Made by a program: the position numbers and the translations under genes
Notes under the pieces: generated by a model
The model's database searches: none
What the model was told of the DNA's origin: nothing
The model's input: only the letters and a program-made list of their open reading frames with translations
Assembly: GCA_963579135.1 (NCBI GenBank)
Contig: CAUZFB010000007.1
Location: 1-64,000 of the forward strand
Reading direction: 5' to 3'
From: CALGTL01 sp963579135
GTDB taxonomy: Bacteria > Chloroflexota > Dehalococcoidia > Lucifugimonadales > Australimonadaceae
DNA: 64,000 bases
Shown here: one piece after another, positions 41,914 to 50,831 of the stretch
Layout of the letters: each line of letters opens with the position of its first letter
Numbering within the stretch: the first letter of the stretch is position 1

Positions 41914-43374
41914 TCATGCGTTCTGGAGTCGGTGCAGGACCGATTCGCGCTGCATGGCGGACATAAGCCAGCCAGGGGGGGTCGAGAAGCGGCTCTCCAG
42001 CAGCAGGTCGTACACCGTGTTGGCCGCTTTGCGATGGTCGATGTCAGCGTCCTTCAGCGTTTGCTTGTAGGCCGTCTGCACGGAGAGGCCGTTGTCCCAG
42101 TCAGAATGCTCGACTCCCGTGGCGAGCAGATGGGCAAACTCTGTCTGCTCTTGGTCGAGGACGCCTGGCGGCAGCAGCACGGTGTCGTCCAGGCGAGGCA
42201 TGAAGGACCAGTTGCTCTGCTCCAGTCCGGGCGCTTCGTCCGACTCTATGATCTCGCCGTCCATGAGGCACCACCGGGGCACGATCATCGAATCGCCCTG
42301 GCGGGTCAGGCCCTTGGTGTCGCGGAACGTGTAATCCCCCGGCTCGACGTCGAATACGGTCACGCGCGCTGGCAGACCCACGCGCAAGCTGCCGATACGG
42401 TCGTCCAAGCCACGGAGCTTGGCCGGCTTGATCGTCACGCGCTCAATGACGTCGCTAATCGCGTAGCCGTTGTTGAGGAAGATCGACATCACGTGGGCCA
42501 GGGAGTGGCACGGGCCAGTGACGTTGACTCCCTGGAGGTCGGAACTGATGACGTCGGCGACGACTCCCTGGGCCATGAGGGCGTCGAACGCCTCAAACGA
42601 GAAGTTCAGGCCGCCGAATCCAACGTCTGCAGCGACTCCACGCTTGAGTGCGGCCTGCACCTCGGACAGGACTTTGCCGTCGTCGTCGAGCATATTGCCC
42701 CAGTTGCCGGTGTAGACGTGGGTGAAGCAATCACCCGCCCTGAGGGTATCCATTGCCTCACGCGTAAAACGCTCACCGTGGGGACGCCGGATGTCGCCAA
42801 CGTGAAGGTACCGGGGGAGGTTGGCTATGTCGGAGATGGCCCAGGCGTCCTTGACGCGTCCGAACCCGTTGTAGGTGTGCACGCCTGACTTGATTGCGAG
42901 GATGCGGTCGCGGTTCGCGTCAACGATGTCCCTAAATTCTTCCGGTGGGACATCCTTGTTGGTGTGCGCACGATCGCCGAGGTCCTCGCGAGTACCGGTG
43001 AGGATACCCACGGGATTGTCGTGGATGAACGAGTAGACCTCGGTCTTGCACTGGCCTTCCCAGTACTCGCGATAGTCCTGGTATGTCCAAACGCCCGAGC
43101 CGCCCGCGTCGATCATAGTGGTGACGCCGTGGAGCACACCGATGGTGTCCGGGTCGGAGAAGGCCAGGTTGCTATACACGTGGACGTGCATGTCGAACCA
43201 GCCGGGACTAAGGTACTTGCCGGTCGCGTCGATGACGCGCTCAGCCTGCCCAGGATCGATGCCGTCGCCGACGGCTGCGAAGAGACCGTCCTTGACCGCG
43301 ACGGAGGTGACGCGGTCGGTCCCGCTGGCGGGGTCGATGACATGCGCTCCGGTGACGACGAGGGTGTACTCTAT
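41914..43374 (-). CDS. Dihydroorotase/deacetylase-like amidohydrolase with C-terminal extension (copy 2), ATA at the expected start
   Basis: This is homologous over its full length to the protein at 5339-6796, with the same metal-site motifs (DMHVHV, AIKSGVH, LHVGD, THVYTG, SSDLQG) and the same C-terminal extension ending GWLMSAMQR. The frame is open back to 43374, where the codon aligned with the initiator Met is ATA, 5-6 bases after a GGGAGAG ribosome site. No ATG, GTG or TTG exists between the upstream stop and the ATG at 43191, which lies inside the metal motif and would remove the first beta domain. Either ATA is used, the start was mutated, or there is a sequence error. Confidence 0.82.
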   Translation of the reverse strand: MEYTLVVTGAHVIDPASGTDRVTSVAVKDGLFAAVGDGIDPGQAERVIDATGKYLSPGWFDMHVHVYSNLAFSDPDTIGVLHGVTTMIDAGGSGVWTYQDYREYWEGQCKTEVYSFIHDNPVGILTGTREDLGDRAHTNKDVPPEEFRDIVDANRDRILAIKSGVHTYNGFGRVKDAWAISDIANLPRYLHVGDIRRPHGERFTREAMDTLRAGDCFTHVYTGNWGNMLDDDGKVLSEVQAALKRGVAADVGFGGLNFSFEAFDALMAQGVVADVISSDLQGVNVTGPCHSLAHVMSIFLNNGYAISDVIERVTIKPAKLRGLDDRIGSLRVGLPARVTVFDVEPGDYTFRDTKGLTRQGDSMIVPRWCLMDGEIIESDEAPGLEQSNWSFMPRLDDTVLLPPGVLDQEQTEFAHLLATGVEHSDWDNGLSVQTAYKQTLKDADIDHRKAANTVYDLLLESRFSTPPGWLMSAMQRESVLHRLQNA

Positions 43375-43630
43375 GACGCTCTCCCAGGTATCCGCAGGTT
43401 GTCGACTGCACTAGCCACACTCTACAACATCGACTGGCGCACGGACTAGGTGTGGCATGCGCCCGGCCAGCCAACCAGGAAGCGCAACCCGCCGTCCAAC
43501 CAAAACGTACACCCCAAAACACAGCGTAACCATGACTTCTTGGCGTAACAGCCTGCTCCTCGCCCCTTCCCAGAGCAACATTTTGAATCAACACCCCCGC
43601 AACCTTGCCATCCCCTATCATCAGTTCCCT

Positions 43631-44809
43631 ATGGCTACTTACGACACGATAGTCCTCGGCGCGGGCGCCGCTGGGTTGATGTGCGCCATCGAGGCCGGCA
43701 AGCGCGGACGGCAGGTCCTCCTGCTGGATCACGCAGAGAAGGTGGGGAAGAAGATTCTCATTTCCGGGGGCGGGCGCTGCAATTTCACCAACCTGCATGC
43801 AATCCCCGATGTGTTCATCAGCGAAAATCCCCATTTCCCCATCTCGGCGCTGAGTCGGTACACGAGCGCAGATTTCATAGAGATGGTCGAGCGTTACGGA
43901 ATCGCGTACCACGAGAAGACGCTTGGGCATCTTTTCTGCGACGGCAGCGCCAGCCAGATCGTCGACATGCTGGTGCGCGAGTGCCAGGACGCAGGCGTGG
44001 AGATTCGGACGTCGTGCGCCGTCACGGAGGTAGCTCGCGAAGACGAGGGCTTTCGGCTGGCGACGGCGAAGGGGGACGTGGAGTCAGAGTCGTTGGTCGT
44101 GGCGACCGGTGGCCGGTCGATTCCGAAGATGGGCGCGACGGGGTTCGCGCACAAGCTGGCGCGCCAGTTCGGGCTACGCTTGACGGAGACCAGGCCAGGG
44201 CTGGTACCGTTCACGTTTCAGTCGCCAGCGCTGGAATCGTTCGCGGGCCTGGCCGGACTGTCAGTCGACACGACGGTGACGTGCGGTGGCGTGGCGTGGC
44301 GAGAGAACATCCTGTTCACGCATCGAGGGCTTAGCGGACCAGCGATACTCCAGGCTTCGTCATACTGGCACCAGGGAGATGCTGTCGAGATCGACCTGAT
44401 ACCGAAGATCGAGAACCCGGTGGTGCATCTGGCGAACCAACGCGAACGGCATCCGGCGACGGTGCTAGCGTACGTACTGGGTGCGATGCTCCCCCGCCGC
44501 TTGGCGGTTGATCTGACGGGGCCTGACTCGACGGCACCGATACAGTCGTTCTCCAACGCAGAAATCGCGGAGCTGGGCCAGATGCTAAAGCACTGGACAA
44601 TCTACCCACACAGCACGGAGGGCTACCGGACGGCCGAGGTCACGGTGGGGGGCGTGGACACAGACGATTTGTCGTCGCGGACGCTGGAGGCACGGGGGCT
44701 GCCAGGTCTCTACTTCATAGGCGAGGCCGTCGACGTGACGGGCCCGTTGGGGGGCTACAACTTCCAGTGGGCCTGGAGTTCCGGCCACGCCGCCGGGCAG
44801 GTGGCGTAG
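43631..44809 (+). CDS. BaiN/HI0933-family NAD(P)/FAD-dependent oxidoreductase
   Basis: This flavoprotein has 392 residues. It has the FAD-binding motif IVLGAGAAGLMCAIEAGKRG (G10-x-G12-x2-G15), the family hallmark KILISGGGRCNFTN (residues 41-54), ATGGRSIPKMGATG and the C-terminal VDVTGPLGGYNFQWAWSSG (residues about 369-387), a characteristic end. Members are putative flavin reductases; BaiN reduces bile-acid intermediates. The start at 43631 coincides with the beginning of the fold; the frame is open for 58 more codons that look non-coding. It is monocistronic and convergent with the ACMSD-like gene. Confidence 0.92.
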   Translation: MATYDTIVLGAGAAGLMCAIEAGKRGRQVLLLDHAEKVGKKILISGGGRCNFTNLHAIPDVFISENPHFPISALSRYTSADFIEMVERYGIAYHEKTLGHLFCDGSASQIVDMLVRECQDAGVEIRTSCAVTEVAREDEGFRLATAKGDVESESLVVATGGRSIPKMGATGFAHKLARQFGLRLTETRPGLVPFTFQSPALESFAGLAGLSVDTTVTCGGVAWRENILFTHRGLSGPAILQASSYWHQGDAVEIDLIPKIENPVVHLANQRERHPATVLAYVLGAMLPRRLAVDLTGPDSTAPIQSFSNAEIAELGQMLKHWTIYPHSTEGYRTAEVTVGGVDTDDLSSRTLEARGLPGLYFIGEAVDVTGPLGGYNFQWAWSSGHAAGQVA

Positions 44810-44839
44810 CAGCCGTCAGTTTGCGGACCAGTTAACCGA

Positions 44840-44872
44840 GAGAGGAGCGCCCGAAGATCGAACGCCCCTCTT
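44840..44872. terminator. Weak terminator hairpin between convergent genes
   Basis: An imperfect stem (AGAGG/CCTCT plus GCG/CGC with one mismatch, 13-base loop) lies between the BaiN-like gene on + and the amidohydrolase on -. No strong T tract is present. Confidence 0.4.
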
Positions 44873-44903
44873 CCATCGCTAATCTATGCAGCGTAGCGCT
44901 GGA

Positions 44904-45920
44904 CTAGATGTCGAGCTTGAGCAGGCGGCGGGCGTTGCCCTCGTAGATCTTGTACTTGTCCTCACGGGAAGCCGTGATGTTGTCAATCACGCGGATCGTC
45001 TCGCGGATGTAGCCGCTGCCCTTTTCAGGGTCGAATGGAGCGTCCGATGCAAAGAGCACGCGGTCGCTGCCGAAGAATGCCAGGCCGCACTCCGTCGCCG
45101 GGATCGACCCGAAGACGGCGGTGTCGGCGTAGAACATGTGGAAGTACTCGTAGGGCCGCTTCTGCAGCTTGCCCTGGGCCGCCACGTCGATCGGGTCTTC
45201 ATTGCGTTTGCCCAGCTGGTCGAGGCCGGGACCCACACGACCGTCGAAATAGGGAATCATACCCCCCATGTGGTGGGCGATAATCTTGATGTCGGGATGG
45301 CGGTCGAAGATGCCGGAGAAGACCAAGCGGCCCATGGCGACACTGGTCTCGTACGGCCAGCCGAACACCCACCACATGTCATAGTATGAGCGCTCCTCTG
45401 TCCGGTAGTCCGGGATGTCGCTGGCCGCACGTGTGGGGTGTAGCCAGATGGGCAAGTCGTACTCGGCCATCTTCGCCCACAGCGGGTTCAGCGCCGGGTC
45501 ATCCAGCGGTCCACCGTTAACGTTTGACCCGATCTGGATGCCCTTGGCGCCCAGGGTCTTGATGGCTCGGTCGGTCTCCTCGAGCGCTGCCTCCACGTTA
45601 TTGAGGGGGAGCGCTGCGACGAATCCAGGGAAGCGGTCAGGGTGGCCAGCAACCACCTCTGCCATGCTGTCGTTGGCGATGCGAGCCAGCTCAGGGCTGT
45701 CCTCAGGTCCTGCGACGACTTCCAACGGGGGCAGGTTCAGCGACAGAATCTGGACATAGTCCTCGCCGAACTGGTTGATCTTCTCGAACCGGGCCTCTAC
45801 GTCGTAGAGCATCGGAATCTCGGTGACGCGCTTCATCATGTACGCGCCCTTCTCACTCATGCTCACCATCTTGTCAAAGTACGGCTTCGGCAAGATGTGG
45901 TTATAAACGTCAATCTTCAT
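44904..45920 (-). CDS. Amidohydrolase family protein (ACMSD/resorcylate-decarboxylase-like)
   Basis: This TIM-barrel amidohydrolase_2 protein has 338 residues. Metal-site elements are H8 in DVYNHILP, the His in WLHPTRA, the pair in IIAHHMGG and the Asp in LFASDAPFD. The usual first His of the H-x-H pair is Tyr6. Members are decarboxylases or hydrolases for aromatic acids and muconate semialdehydes. A GAGGAGG site precedes the ATG. It follows the two dienelactone-hydrolase-like genes on the same strand after a 206-bp gap in which I see no gene. Confidence 0.88.
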   Translation of the reverse strand: MKIDVYNHILPKPYFDKMVSMSEKGAYMMKRVTEIPMLYDVEARFEKINQFGEDYVQILSLNLPPLEVVAGPEDSPELARIANDSMAEVVAGHPDRFPGFVAALPLNNVEAALEETDRAIKTLGAKGIQIGSNVNGGPLDDPALNPLWAKMAEYDLPIWLHPTRAASDIPDYRTEERSYYDMWWVFGWPYETSVAMGRLVFSGIFDRHPDIKIIAHHMGGMIPYFDGRVGPGLDQLGKRNEDPIDVAAQGKLQKRPYEYFHMFYADTAVFGSIPATECGLAFFGSDRVLFASDAPFDPEKGSGYIRETIRVIDNITASREDKYKIYEGNARRLLKLDI

Positions 45921-46126
45921 TAATTCTCAATCCTCCTCGGCACGGGGTCGTCATTTCACGAAACGCTCAGAGCACCCTACGGGTTGGAATCGATCCCGTA
46001 AAGCTTCGCGGTAGCGCAGGCATCGCCGACCGACGTCGCCGTGTACAAGAACGACGACGTACGGAACGTGGGACGCGCCTCTTGCGGCGGCGGCAGCAAT
46101 CCGCTGGTAAGGCTGAACAAGGCGCG

Positions 46127-46825
46127 TTAGACCAGGTGCTTGCTGAACCACTCCAGCGCGTCGGACCACGCCTCTTTTGCGCCGGATTCATGGTATCGAT
46201 CTTCATTCGTGTGGTTATGGAAGGCGTGCTGGGCGCCGTCGTACACGCGATGCTCGTGCGTGACACCCGCAGCAGAAAGCGCGGCCATCATATCGTCGAT
46301 ACCTGCGTTCACGCGTTCATCCAGCGCACCATAGGCGGCATAAACTGCAGCCTGGATGCCGGAGACCCCTTCCAATGGCGGGTTGGAGCCGTAGAACGGT
46401 ACTGCGGCGGCAACATCGGGACAGGCAATCGCAGCCCGCCAGATGACCGCGCCACCAAAGCAAAAGCCGATGATTCCGATCTTGGTAGCGCCCTGCCCTT
46501 GCAGGAAACTGATCGCTGCCAGAGCGTCAGCCGTGTGGCGCTCCCGAGGAATCTCCGAAAGCACCGGGGGCACGTCCTCGATGTTTGCGGTGCCACCCTC
46601 ACGGGTGAGGAGGTCGGGAGCGACCGCCATGTAGCCGTTGCTGGCCAGGCCATCAACCACGTCGCGGACGTAAGGCACGAGTCCGCGGTTTTCGTGAATG
46701 ACCACAATCCCGGCGGCGGGGCCTCCGCCAGCGGGCTGGGCGAAGTAGGCGTCCAACTCCGCTCCGTCTGATGGAACTTTAACGTCACTGCCTTCTGTGG
46801 AACCGGAAGCGAGAAGCGGGTTCAT
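46127..46825 (-). CDS. Dienelactone hydrolase-family protein (1)
   Basis: This alpha/beta hydrolase has 232 residues. The DLH triad is visible as C122 (GFCFGGAV), D169 (GALDERV) and H200 (GAQHAFHN), with E45 in HENRGL supporting the Cys. It would hydrolyse a dienelactone or a similar cyclic ester. The start at 46825 follows AGGAGA. It is 14 bp downstream of a second, divergent member of the same family, so the pair is co-transcribed. Confidence 0.92.
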   Translation of the reverse strand: MNPLLASGSTEGSDVKVPSDGAELDAYFAQPAGGGPAAGIVVIHENRGLVPYVRDVVDGLASNGYMAVAPDLLTREGGTANIEDVPPVLSEIPRERHTADALAAISFLQGQGATKIGIIGFCFGGAVIWRAAIACPDVAAAVPFYGSNPPLEGVSGIQAAVYAAYGALDERVNAGIDDMMAALSAAGVTHEHRVYDGAQHAFHNHTNEDRYHESGAKEAWSDALEWFSKHLV

Positions 46826-46839
46826 GGTGTCTCCTGGGC

Positions 46840-47634
46840 TCATTCGAGCCTGCGGTTGTTGGCGAAGTCGTAGCCGGGTGAGATGGAGCCCTCGTAGCTC
46901 CATCTCACGTGATTGGGATCCCAGCGGTTATCGAGCGTCTCACCAAAGAATCTGATGAGCTCAGCCCACGTGGCCTCTGCCTGTTCGTGGCGATAGCGCC
47001 CGGGCATGGTGTCGTTGAGCCAGCCATGGGGTGCGCCTTCGTAGACACGCATCCGATAGCTCTTGCGGTGCGCCTCGAGCTCGTTCCGGAATCGTGCTGC
47101 GTCTTCTACCGCGATTACGTGATCCTGCTCGCCGAAAAGGCCAAGGACCGGACAGTTCAGGCCAGCGATCAGATCAGCGACAGACGCAGGCCTCCCCTCG
47201 TTGGGTTGCCAGTCGTTGCCACCCACTCCACCGTAGGCGACGACGATGGCGGCGACGTCGCTGCGGTGCGCGGCGTAGAGCAACGGCTGCCTACCACTCT
47301 GGCATACGCCGACGATACCGATGTCATTGCCGCTGACGTACGTCTGCTCACGCAGGAAGGCTAGCGTTTCGTCCAGGTCAGCGAGGGCCTCATCGTCACG
47401 GATGTCGCAACGCGCGTCGCCGCGGGCGAGTGCGTCAGGATCGCCGTCGAAACGGTGGAAAAGGTCAGGCAGGCAGGCGACGTATCCGTCGGCTGCCAAC
47501 CGCTCGGCGAGCAGGCGTTGGTGCTCGACGATTCCATAGCGCTCGTGGATGAGCACTACGGCAGGTCGAGGTCCCGTCGCCGGCGGGGCCGCCGTAAGGC
47601 AGGTCATTCCGCTTACTAGTCGTGTTTCTTCCAA
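46840..47634 (-). CDS. Dienelactone hydrolase-family protein (2)
   Basis: This family member has 264 residues: E31 in HERYG, nucleophile C111 in GVCQSGRQP, an Asp in FGEQDHVI and a His in GAPHGWLND. It keeps the DLH layout but shares little sequence with its neighbour outside the motifs, so the pair is not a recent duplication. The C terminus is about 30 residues longer than usual. The first codon of the frame is TTG (47634); an ATG at 47607 is an alternative start. Confidence 0.88.
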   Translation of the reverse strand: MEETRLVSGMTCLTAAPPATGPRPAVVLIHERYGIVEHQRLLAERLAADGYVACLPDLFHRFDGDPDALARGDARCDIRDDEALADLDETLAFLREQTYVSGNDIGIVGVCQSGRQPLLYAAHRSDVAAIVVAYGGVGGNDWQPNEGRPASVADLIAGLNCPVLGLFGEQDHVIAVEDAARFRNELEAHRKSYRMRVYEGAPHGWLNDTMPGRYRHEQAEATWAELIRFFGETLDNRWDPNHVRWSYEGSISPGYDFANNRRLE

Positions 47635-47716
47635 AACCTATAGCCCTCATCCCTTGTGGCGGGGACTATAGATGGACACCAGGATCAGGTCAACAGCCGC
47701 GAGGGCCGCGATCAGG

Positions 47717-48604
47717 CTAACGAGTGGCGATAATCTCTGCCAGTTGGTCGACCTGGTCGAGGTCACCGATGCCGGGTTCGAGGATCAACTCGTCGGCGCC
47801 CGCCTGCTCGAAGGCATCCATGGCGTCGATGATAGCTTGCCGGGTGTACGGGATCGGCAGCTCCATCTTCTTGGCAGTCTCGCCACGGAAGGCGTAGTAG
47901 GAGCGCATGGACTCGCGGGTGCGCTCGGCGGCGTACGCACCGACCGCGCATGTAAGTGCTGCGACGAACCGGGGGCGCCCCGGCTTACCAGCGTCCTTCC
48001 AGGACTGCTCAGCTACCTTGTAGTAGTTCGCGACTTCCATGACCTCGTTGGTCGTCCCACTCCCAGCGGAGCCTGCGATGTAGCCGTCACCCACGCGGCC
48101 CGAACGCTCAAGCGCCGCTTTCGAGCGCCCGCCGATTAGAATCTCGGGGCCAGCAGGGCGCGCCGGACGCGGCCCGATGGGACCGACATCTTCGTTCAGC
48201 CGCTCCCCGGCCCAGATGCGACGAATCGTTTCGATCTGATCGTCGAAGAGCTTGCCACGAGTGCGCATTGAAACGCCAACGGCAGCGAAGTCGTCAGGCC
48301 GGGAACCCACCCCCAAGCCGAGCACGAAGCGTCCGCCAGAGATGGAGTCGATACTCGCAGCCTGCTTCGCCAGCAACGCTGCAGGGCGCAGTGGCGCGAT
48401 GAGGACGGTCGGCATGAGGCGCACGCGCTCAGTGACGGCTGCTGCGGCTGCGAGGACGATCAAGGATTCGTGGGTACCGTAGACCAGGCGGTCGATGAGC
48501 GCCAAGGATGAGAATGGGCCTTCGTCTACTCGAATGGCCCACTCCAGAACCCGCTCGCCTCGCGTGGCGGGGATAACTTTCGGGTACGCGATGCCAATTT
48601 CCAT
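47717..48604 (-). CDS. LLM-class F420/flavin-dependent oxidoreductase
   Basis: This luciferase-like protein has 295 residues: EIGIAYP at the start, RVRLMPTVLIAPLRPAALLAKQAASIDSISGGRFVLGLGVG (residues about 61-101, the family signature), RPDDFAAVGVSMRTRGKLFDD and GPEILIGGRS. It uses F420 or FMN for hydride transfer or oxygenation; substrate unknown. ATG 48604 follows AGGAGA with 5-base spacing. It is the last gene of the seven-gene minus-strand run starting at 54.6 kb, 92 bp after the Gfo/Idh gene. Confidence 0.9.
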   Translation of the reverse strand: MEIGIAYPKVIPATRGERVLEWAIRVDEGPFSSLALIDRLVYGTHESLIVLAAAAAVTERVRLMPTVLIAPLRPAALLAKQAASIDSISGGRFVLGLGVGSRPDDFAAVGVSMRTRGKLFDDQIETIRRIWAGERLNEDVGPIGPRPARPAGPEILIGGRSKAALERSGRVGDGYIAGSAGSGTTNEVMEVANYYKVAEQSWKDAGKPGRPRFVAALTCAVGAYAAERTRESMRSYYAFRGETAKKMELPIPYTRQAIIDAMDAFEQAGADELILEPGIGDLDQVDQLAEIIATR

Positions 48605-48699
48605 CAAACTCTCCTAAATGTAGTGCCATCTATGGGTAACACACGCCCTCTACTGCGTCGAGCCGGCCGGGAGGGACGGTAGACTCCGGCGGAGAACTG

Positions 48700-49896
48700 T
48701 TATTCCCGGGTCGGGACCTGGTGCTCCAACATCACTTCACGCCTGGTACGGGCGGACTCGAGCATTGCCAGGCAGACCTCCATGGTCGCCTTGGCCCATC
48801 GGCCGTCGTGGACGAGCGGGCGCCCCTCGGTGGCGGCGTAATAGACCTCGTCAATGACCGATCCACGGCCCTGCACTCCGCGCCATGGGTCGGGCTCGAC
48901 GAGTTCGAAGCCCTCGGTCGTGTAGACCCCGACGCCGTTTGGGAGCATGCGTAGGTCAGCCCCGTCGCAAGTCACGACAAATGATCCTAGCTCTCCCTGC
49001 AGCAGCGATGGTGCTCCCTGCGGGGCCTGCTCCTGGGCGACGGACCGCTCCCCGCCGTATCCGGTGCTAACGCGCATCATCACCTCGTCTTCAGTCGATT
49101 GGACCGCGCGCAAAGCACGCCTAGTCGCGCCATACCGCTTCGGTTCTTTCGAACCGCGCCCGTCGGAGAGCTCGGTCGAGTCGAAATGGTCGTAACCGCT
49201 ATAGGTGAGTGTGGCCACCGTGCCATTCTCGAATTCGAGAAACGCCGTGTAGCTGCCTTCGGTGTGACGCGCGGAATCGAGGTCCCACGTTGCTGCACGG
49301 ACGCTGCGAGCCATACCACCAGCTATGAACCTTGCAGCGTCTACCTGGTGAGGCACCTGGTTGTACATGATGCCGCCGCCGAGCTCCGTGATGAGCTCTT
49401 CGGGCCTGCGCGGCCGGTACAGAAAGTCCGTGTAAGACGTCGCGGTCATGAAGCCCACCTGCCCGACCTCACCGCTGACGACCAACTTGCGCATCTTCTG
49501 GACGATAGGATTGAAGCTGGCGGTGTGCCCAACCACCATGTGCACGCCGCCACGCTCGGCGGCGGCGATCATCGCGTCGCACTCGTCCAGCGTGAGCGCC
49601 ATCGGCTTCTCCACGATCGCATGCTTACGGTACTCGGCGGCGAGCGACAGATGCTCGACGTGCATCCCATGGGGCGTCGCGATATATACCGCGTCCACGG
49701 CATCGCTCTTGAACAGGTCTGCCGCGTCGGTGAACGCCTCGCCACCGAAATCGGCCTGGAACCTATCCAGGTGTTGACGGTGCAGATCGGCCGCCGCCGT
49801 GACCTTGATATCCGGATGTTTCGCCAGGGCGGCGAGCATTCCGCTACCTGCGCGGCCTAGCCCAATGACGCCGAATCGCAGCTCAGTCGCACCCAT
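48700..49896 (-). CDS. Gfo/Idh/MocA-family oxidoreductase
   Basis: This full-length enzyme has 398 residues. The Rossmann motif FGVIGLGRAGSGM is at the N terminus, then VEKPMALTLDECDAMI with the EKP motif. The C-terminal domain contains MYNQVPHQVDAARFIAGGMARSVRA, where VPHQVD holds the catalytic His. It is the best in-window match to the truncated gene at 1-780. ATG 49896 follows AGAGGA. It lies in the minus-strand run with luciferase-like genes on both sides. Confidence 0.92.
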   Translation of the reverse strand: MGATELRFGVIGLGRAGSGMLAALAKHPDIKVTAAADLHRQHLDRFQADFGGEAFTDAADLFKSDAVDAVYIATPHGMHVEHLSLAAEYRKHAIVEKPMALTLDECDAMIAAAERGGVHMVVGHTASFNPIVQKMRKLVVSGEVGQVGFMTATSYTDFLYRPRRPEELITELGGGIMYNQVPHQVDAARFIAGGMARSVRAATWDLDSARHTEGSYTAFLEFENGTVATLTYSGYDHFDSTELSDGRGSKEPKRYGATRRALRAVQSTEDEVMMRVSTGYGGERSVAQEQAPQGAPSLLQGELGSFVVTCDGADLRMLPNGVGVYTTEGFELVEPDPWRGVQGRGSVIDEVYYAATEGRPLVHDGRWAKATMEVCLAMLESARTRREVMLEHQVPTRE

Positions 49897-49980
49897 CAAA
49901 TCCTCTTTTGCCTATGACACGGCTAGTTGGGTTGGGGGGCCGCGCGGAGCACGGCTGCCCGGATGATATTGAGAGGGCAA

Positions 49981-50018
49981 CGAACGGGACCAGGCGACGG
50001 GCTGGAACCGCCCGTTCG
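49981..50018 (-). terminator. Terminator-like hairpin after the isochorismatase-family gene
   Basis: CGAACGGG and CCCGTTCG form an 8-bp outer stem with an inner CCAG/CTGG pair, starting 10 bp beyond the stop codon at 50029 on the minus strand. No T tract follows, so read-through into the Gfo/Idh gene is possible. Confidence 0.4.
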
Positions 50019-50028
50019 GGACGGAACA

Positions 50029-50652
50029 CTAGCTCGCGGCTACGCCCGCCTCGATCATTGCGATCGCCTGGTCGACGGTGCGGACACGCGCCATCATGGG
50101 GAAGACACGCGTCATCCAGTAGTCCTGGCTGCCTTCAAGCCCATCGTCGCAGCAATCGCTGACGACGACGATGTTGAAATCGAGATCCCGGGCGGCAAAC
50201 GCGGTACTCGCGATGCCGATGTGAGTGGAGCCGCCGCATAGCAGGATAGTGTCGATGCCTGCGGTCCGGAGGCTGAGCTCCAGGCTTGTCTGGAAGAACG
50301 CGCTCCAGCGGTGCTTCTTGACGACGTAGTCCCGGGGGCTCGGTTTGAGTGCGTCCAGTATCTGGATATGCCAGGAGTCGGCGACCATGGCGCGCTTCAT
50401 GCCGATGTGCTCATGCTCGGGGTCTGTCCAAGGAACCATTGCGTAGTTGGAGTCCGAGTACAGCATCGCCGCGTCAGCGCCGTCCGGCCTGTGGTTGGCC
50501 ATGGCAAAGGCTACGGCCATCCCGGCGGCATCAGCGGCGGCGCGCAGTTTCGCACAGTTCTGCACGACCAACTCATCGCTGGAGTGGTAAGCGTTCAGCA
50601 TGTCGAAAAAAAGGACTGCCGTTTTCTCTGGTTGGATCGCCAAATAAGACAT
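50029..50652 (-). CDS. Isochorismatase-family hydrolase lacking the catalytic cysteine
   Basis: This protein has 207 residues of the cysteine-hydrolase/isochorismatase fold. The general base D17 (LFFDMLNAY) and the catalytic Lys (VVKKHRWSAF, K112 or K113) are present. Where amidase members have Cys (GxSTxxCV), this one reads GGSTHIGIAST, with Gly146. In true isochorismatases such as PhzD and EntB the Cys is also absent, so it might act on an ether or use another chemistry, not amide hydrolysis. The start at 50652 follows AGGAG. A 26-bp tandem repeat lies just upstream. Confidence 0.85.
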   Translation of the reverse strand: MSYLAIQPEKTAVLFFDMLNAYHSSDELVVQNCAKLRAAADAAGMAVAFAMANHRPDGADAAMLYSDSNYAMVPWTDPEHEHIGMKRAMVADSWHIQILDALKPSPRDYVVKKHRWSAFFQTSLELSLRTAGIDTILLCGGSTHIGIASTAFAARDLDFNIVVVSDCCDDGLEGSQDYWMTRVFPMMARVRTVDQAIAMIEAGVAAS

Positions 50653-50702
50653 CTCCGGTCTCCTCACTCGTGGGCTTGCATGCAAGCGTTGCGCTCTCGT
50701 GG

Positions 50703-50806
50703 CAGGTTGTCGTGCCTGGTTCTTATATCAGATTCTGGTGCCTAGTTCTTGTGGCAAGTTCCCGTGTCTAGCTCTGGAGGCCGGCTCCGGTGTGGGGATC
50801 TTGCAT
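50703..50806. repeat. 26-bp imperfect tandem repeat, four units
   Basis: Units start at 50703, 50729, 50755 and 50781, each 26 bp. Each begins with CA or CC, then has a TTC/CTC-like core followed by GTG and a CTAG/CTGG-like stretch. Identity between units is partial but the period is exact. It fills most of the 179-bp gap between the luciferase-like gene (50832) and the isochorismatase-family gene (start 50652). Confidence 0.65.
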
Positions 50807-50831
50807 TCGCTTCGCGTGTCAGATTCTGTCG

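Noticed and set aside
43191..43193. ATG at 43191 as start of amidohydrolase copy 2
   Set aside because: It would begin inside the metal-binding DMHVHV motif and remove 61 residues that align with copy 1.
50703..50806. Possible CRISPR array
   Set aside because: The units are contiguous with no unique spacers, diverge from one another, and no cas gene is present.
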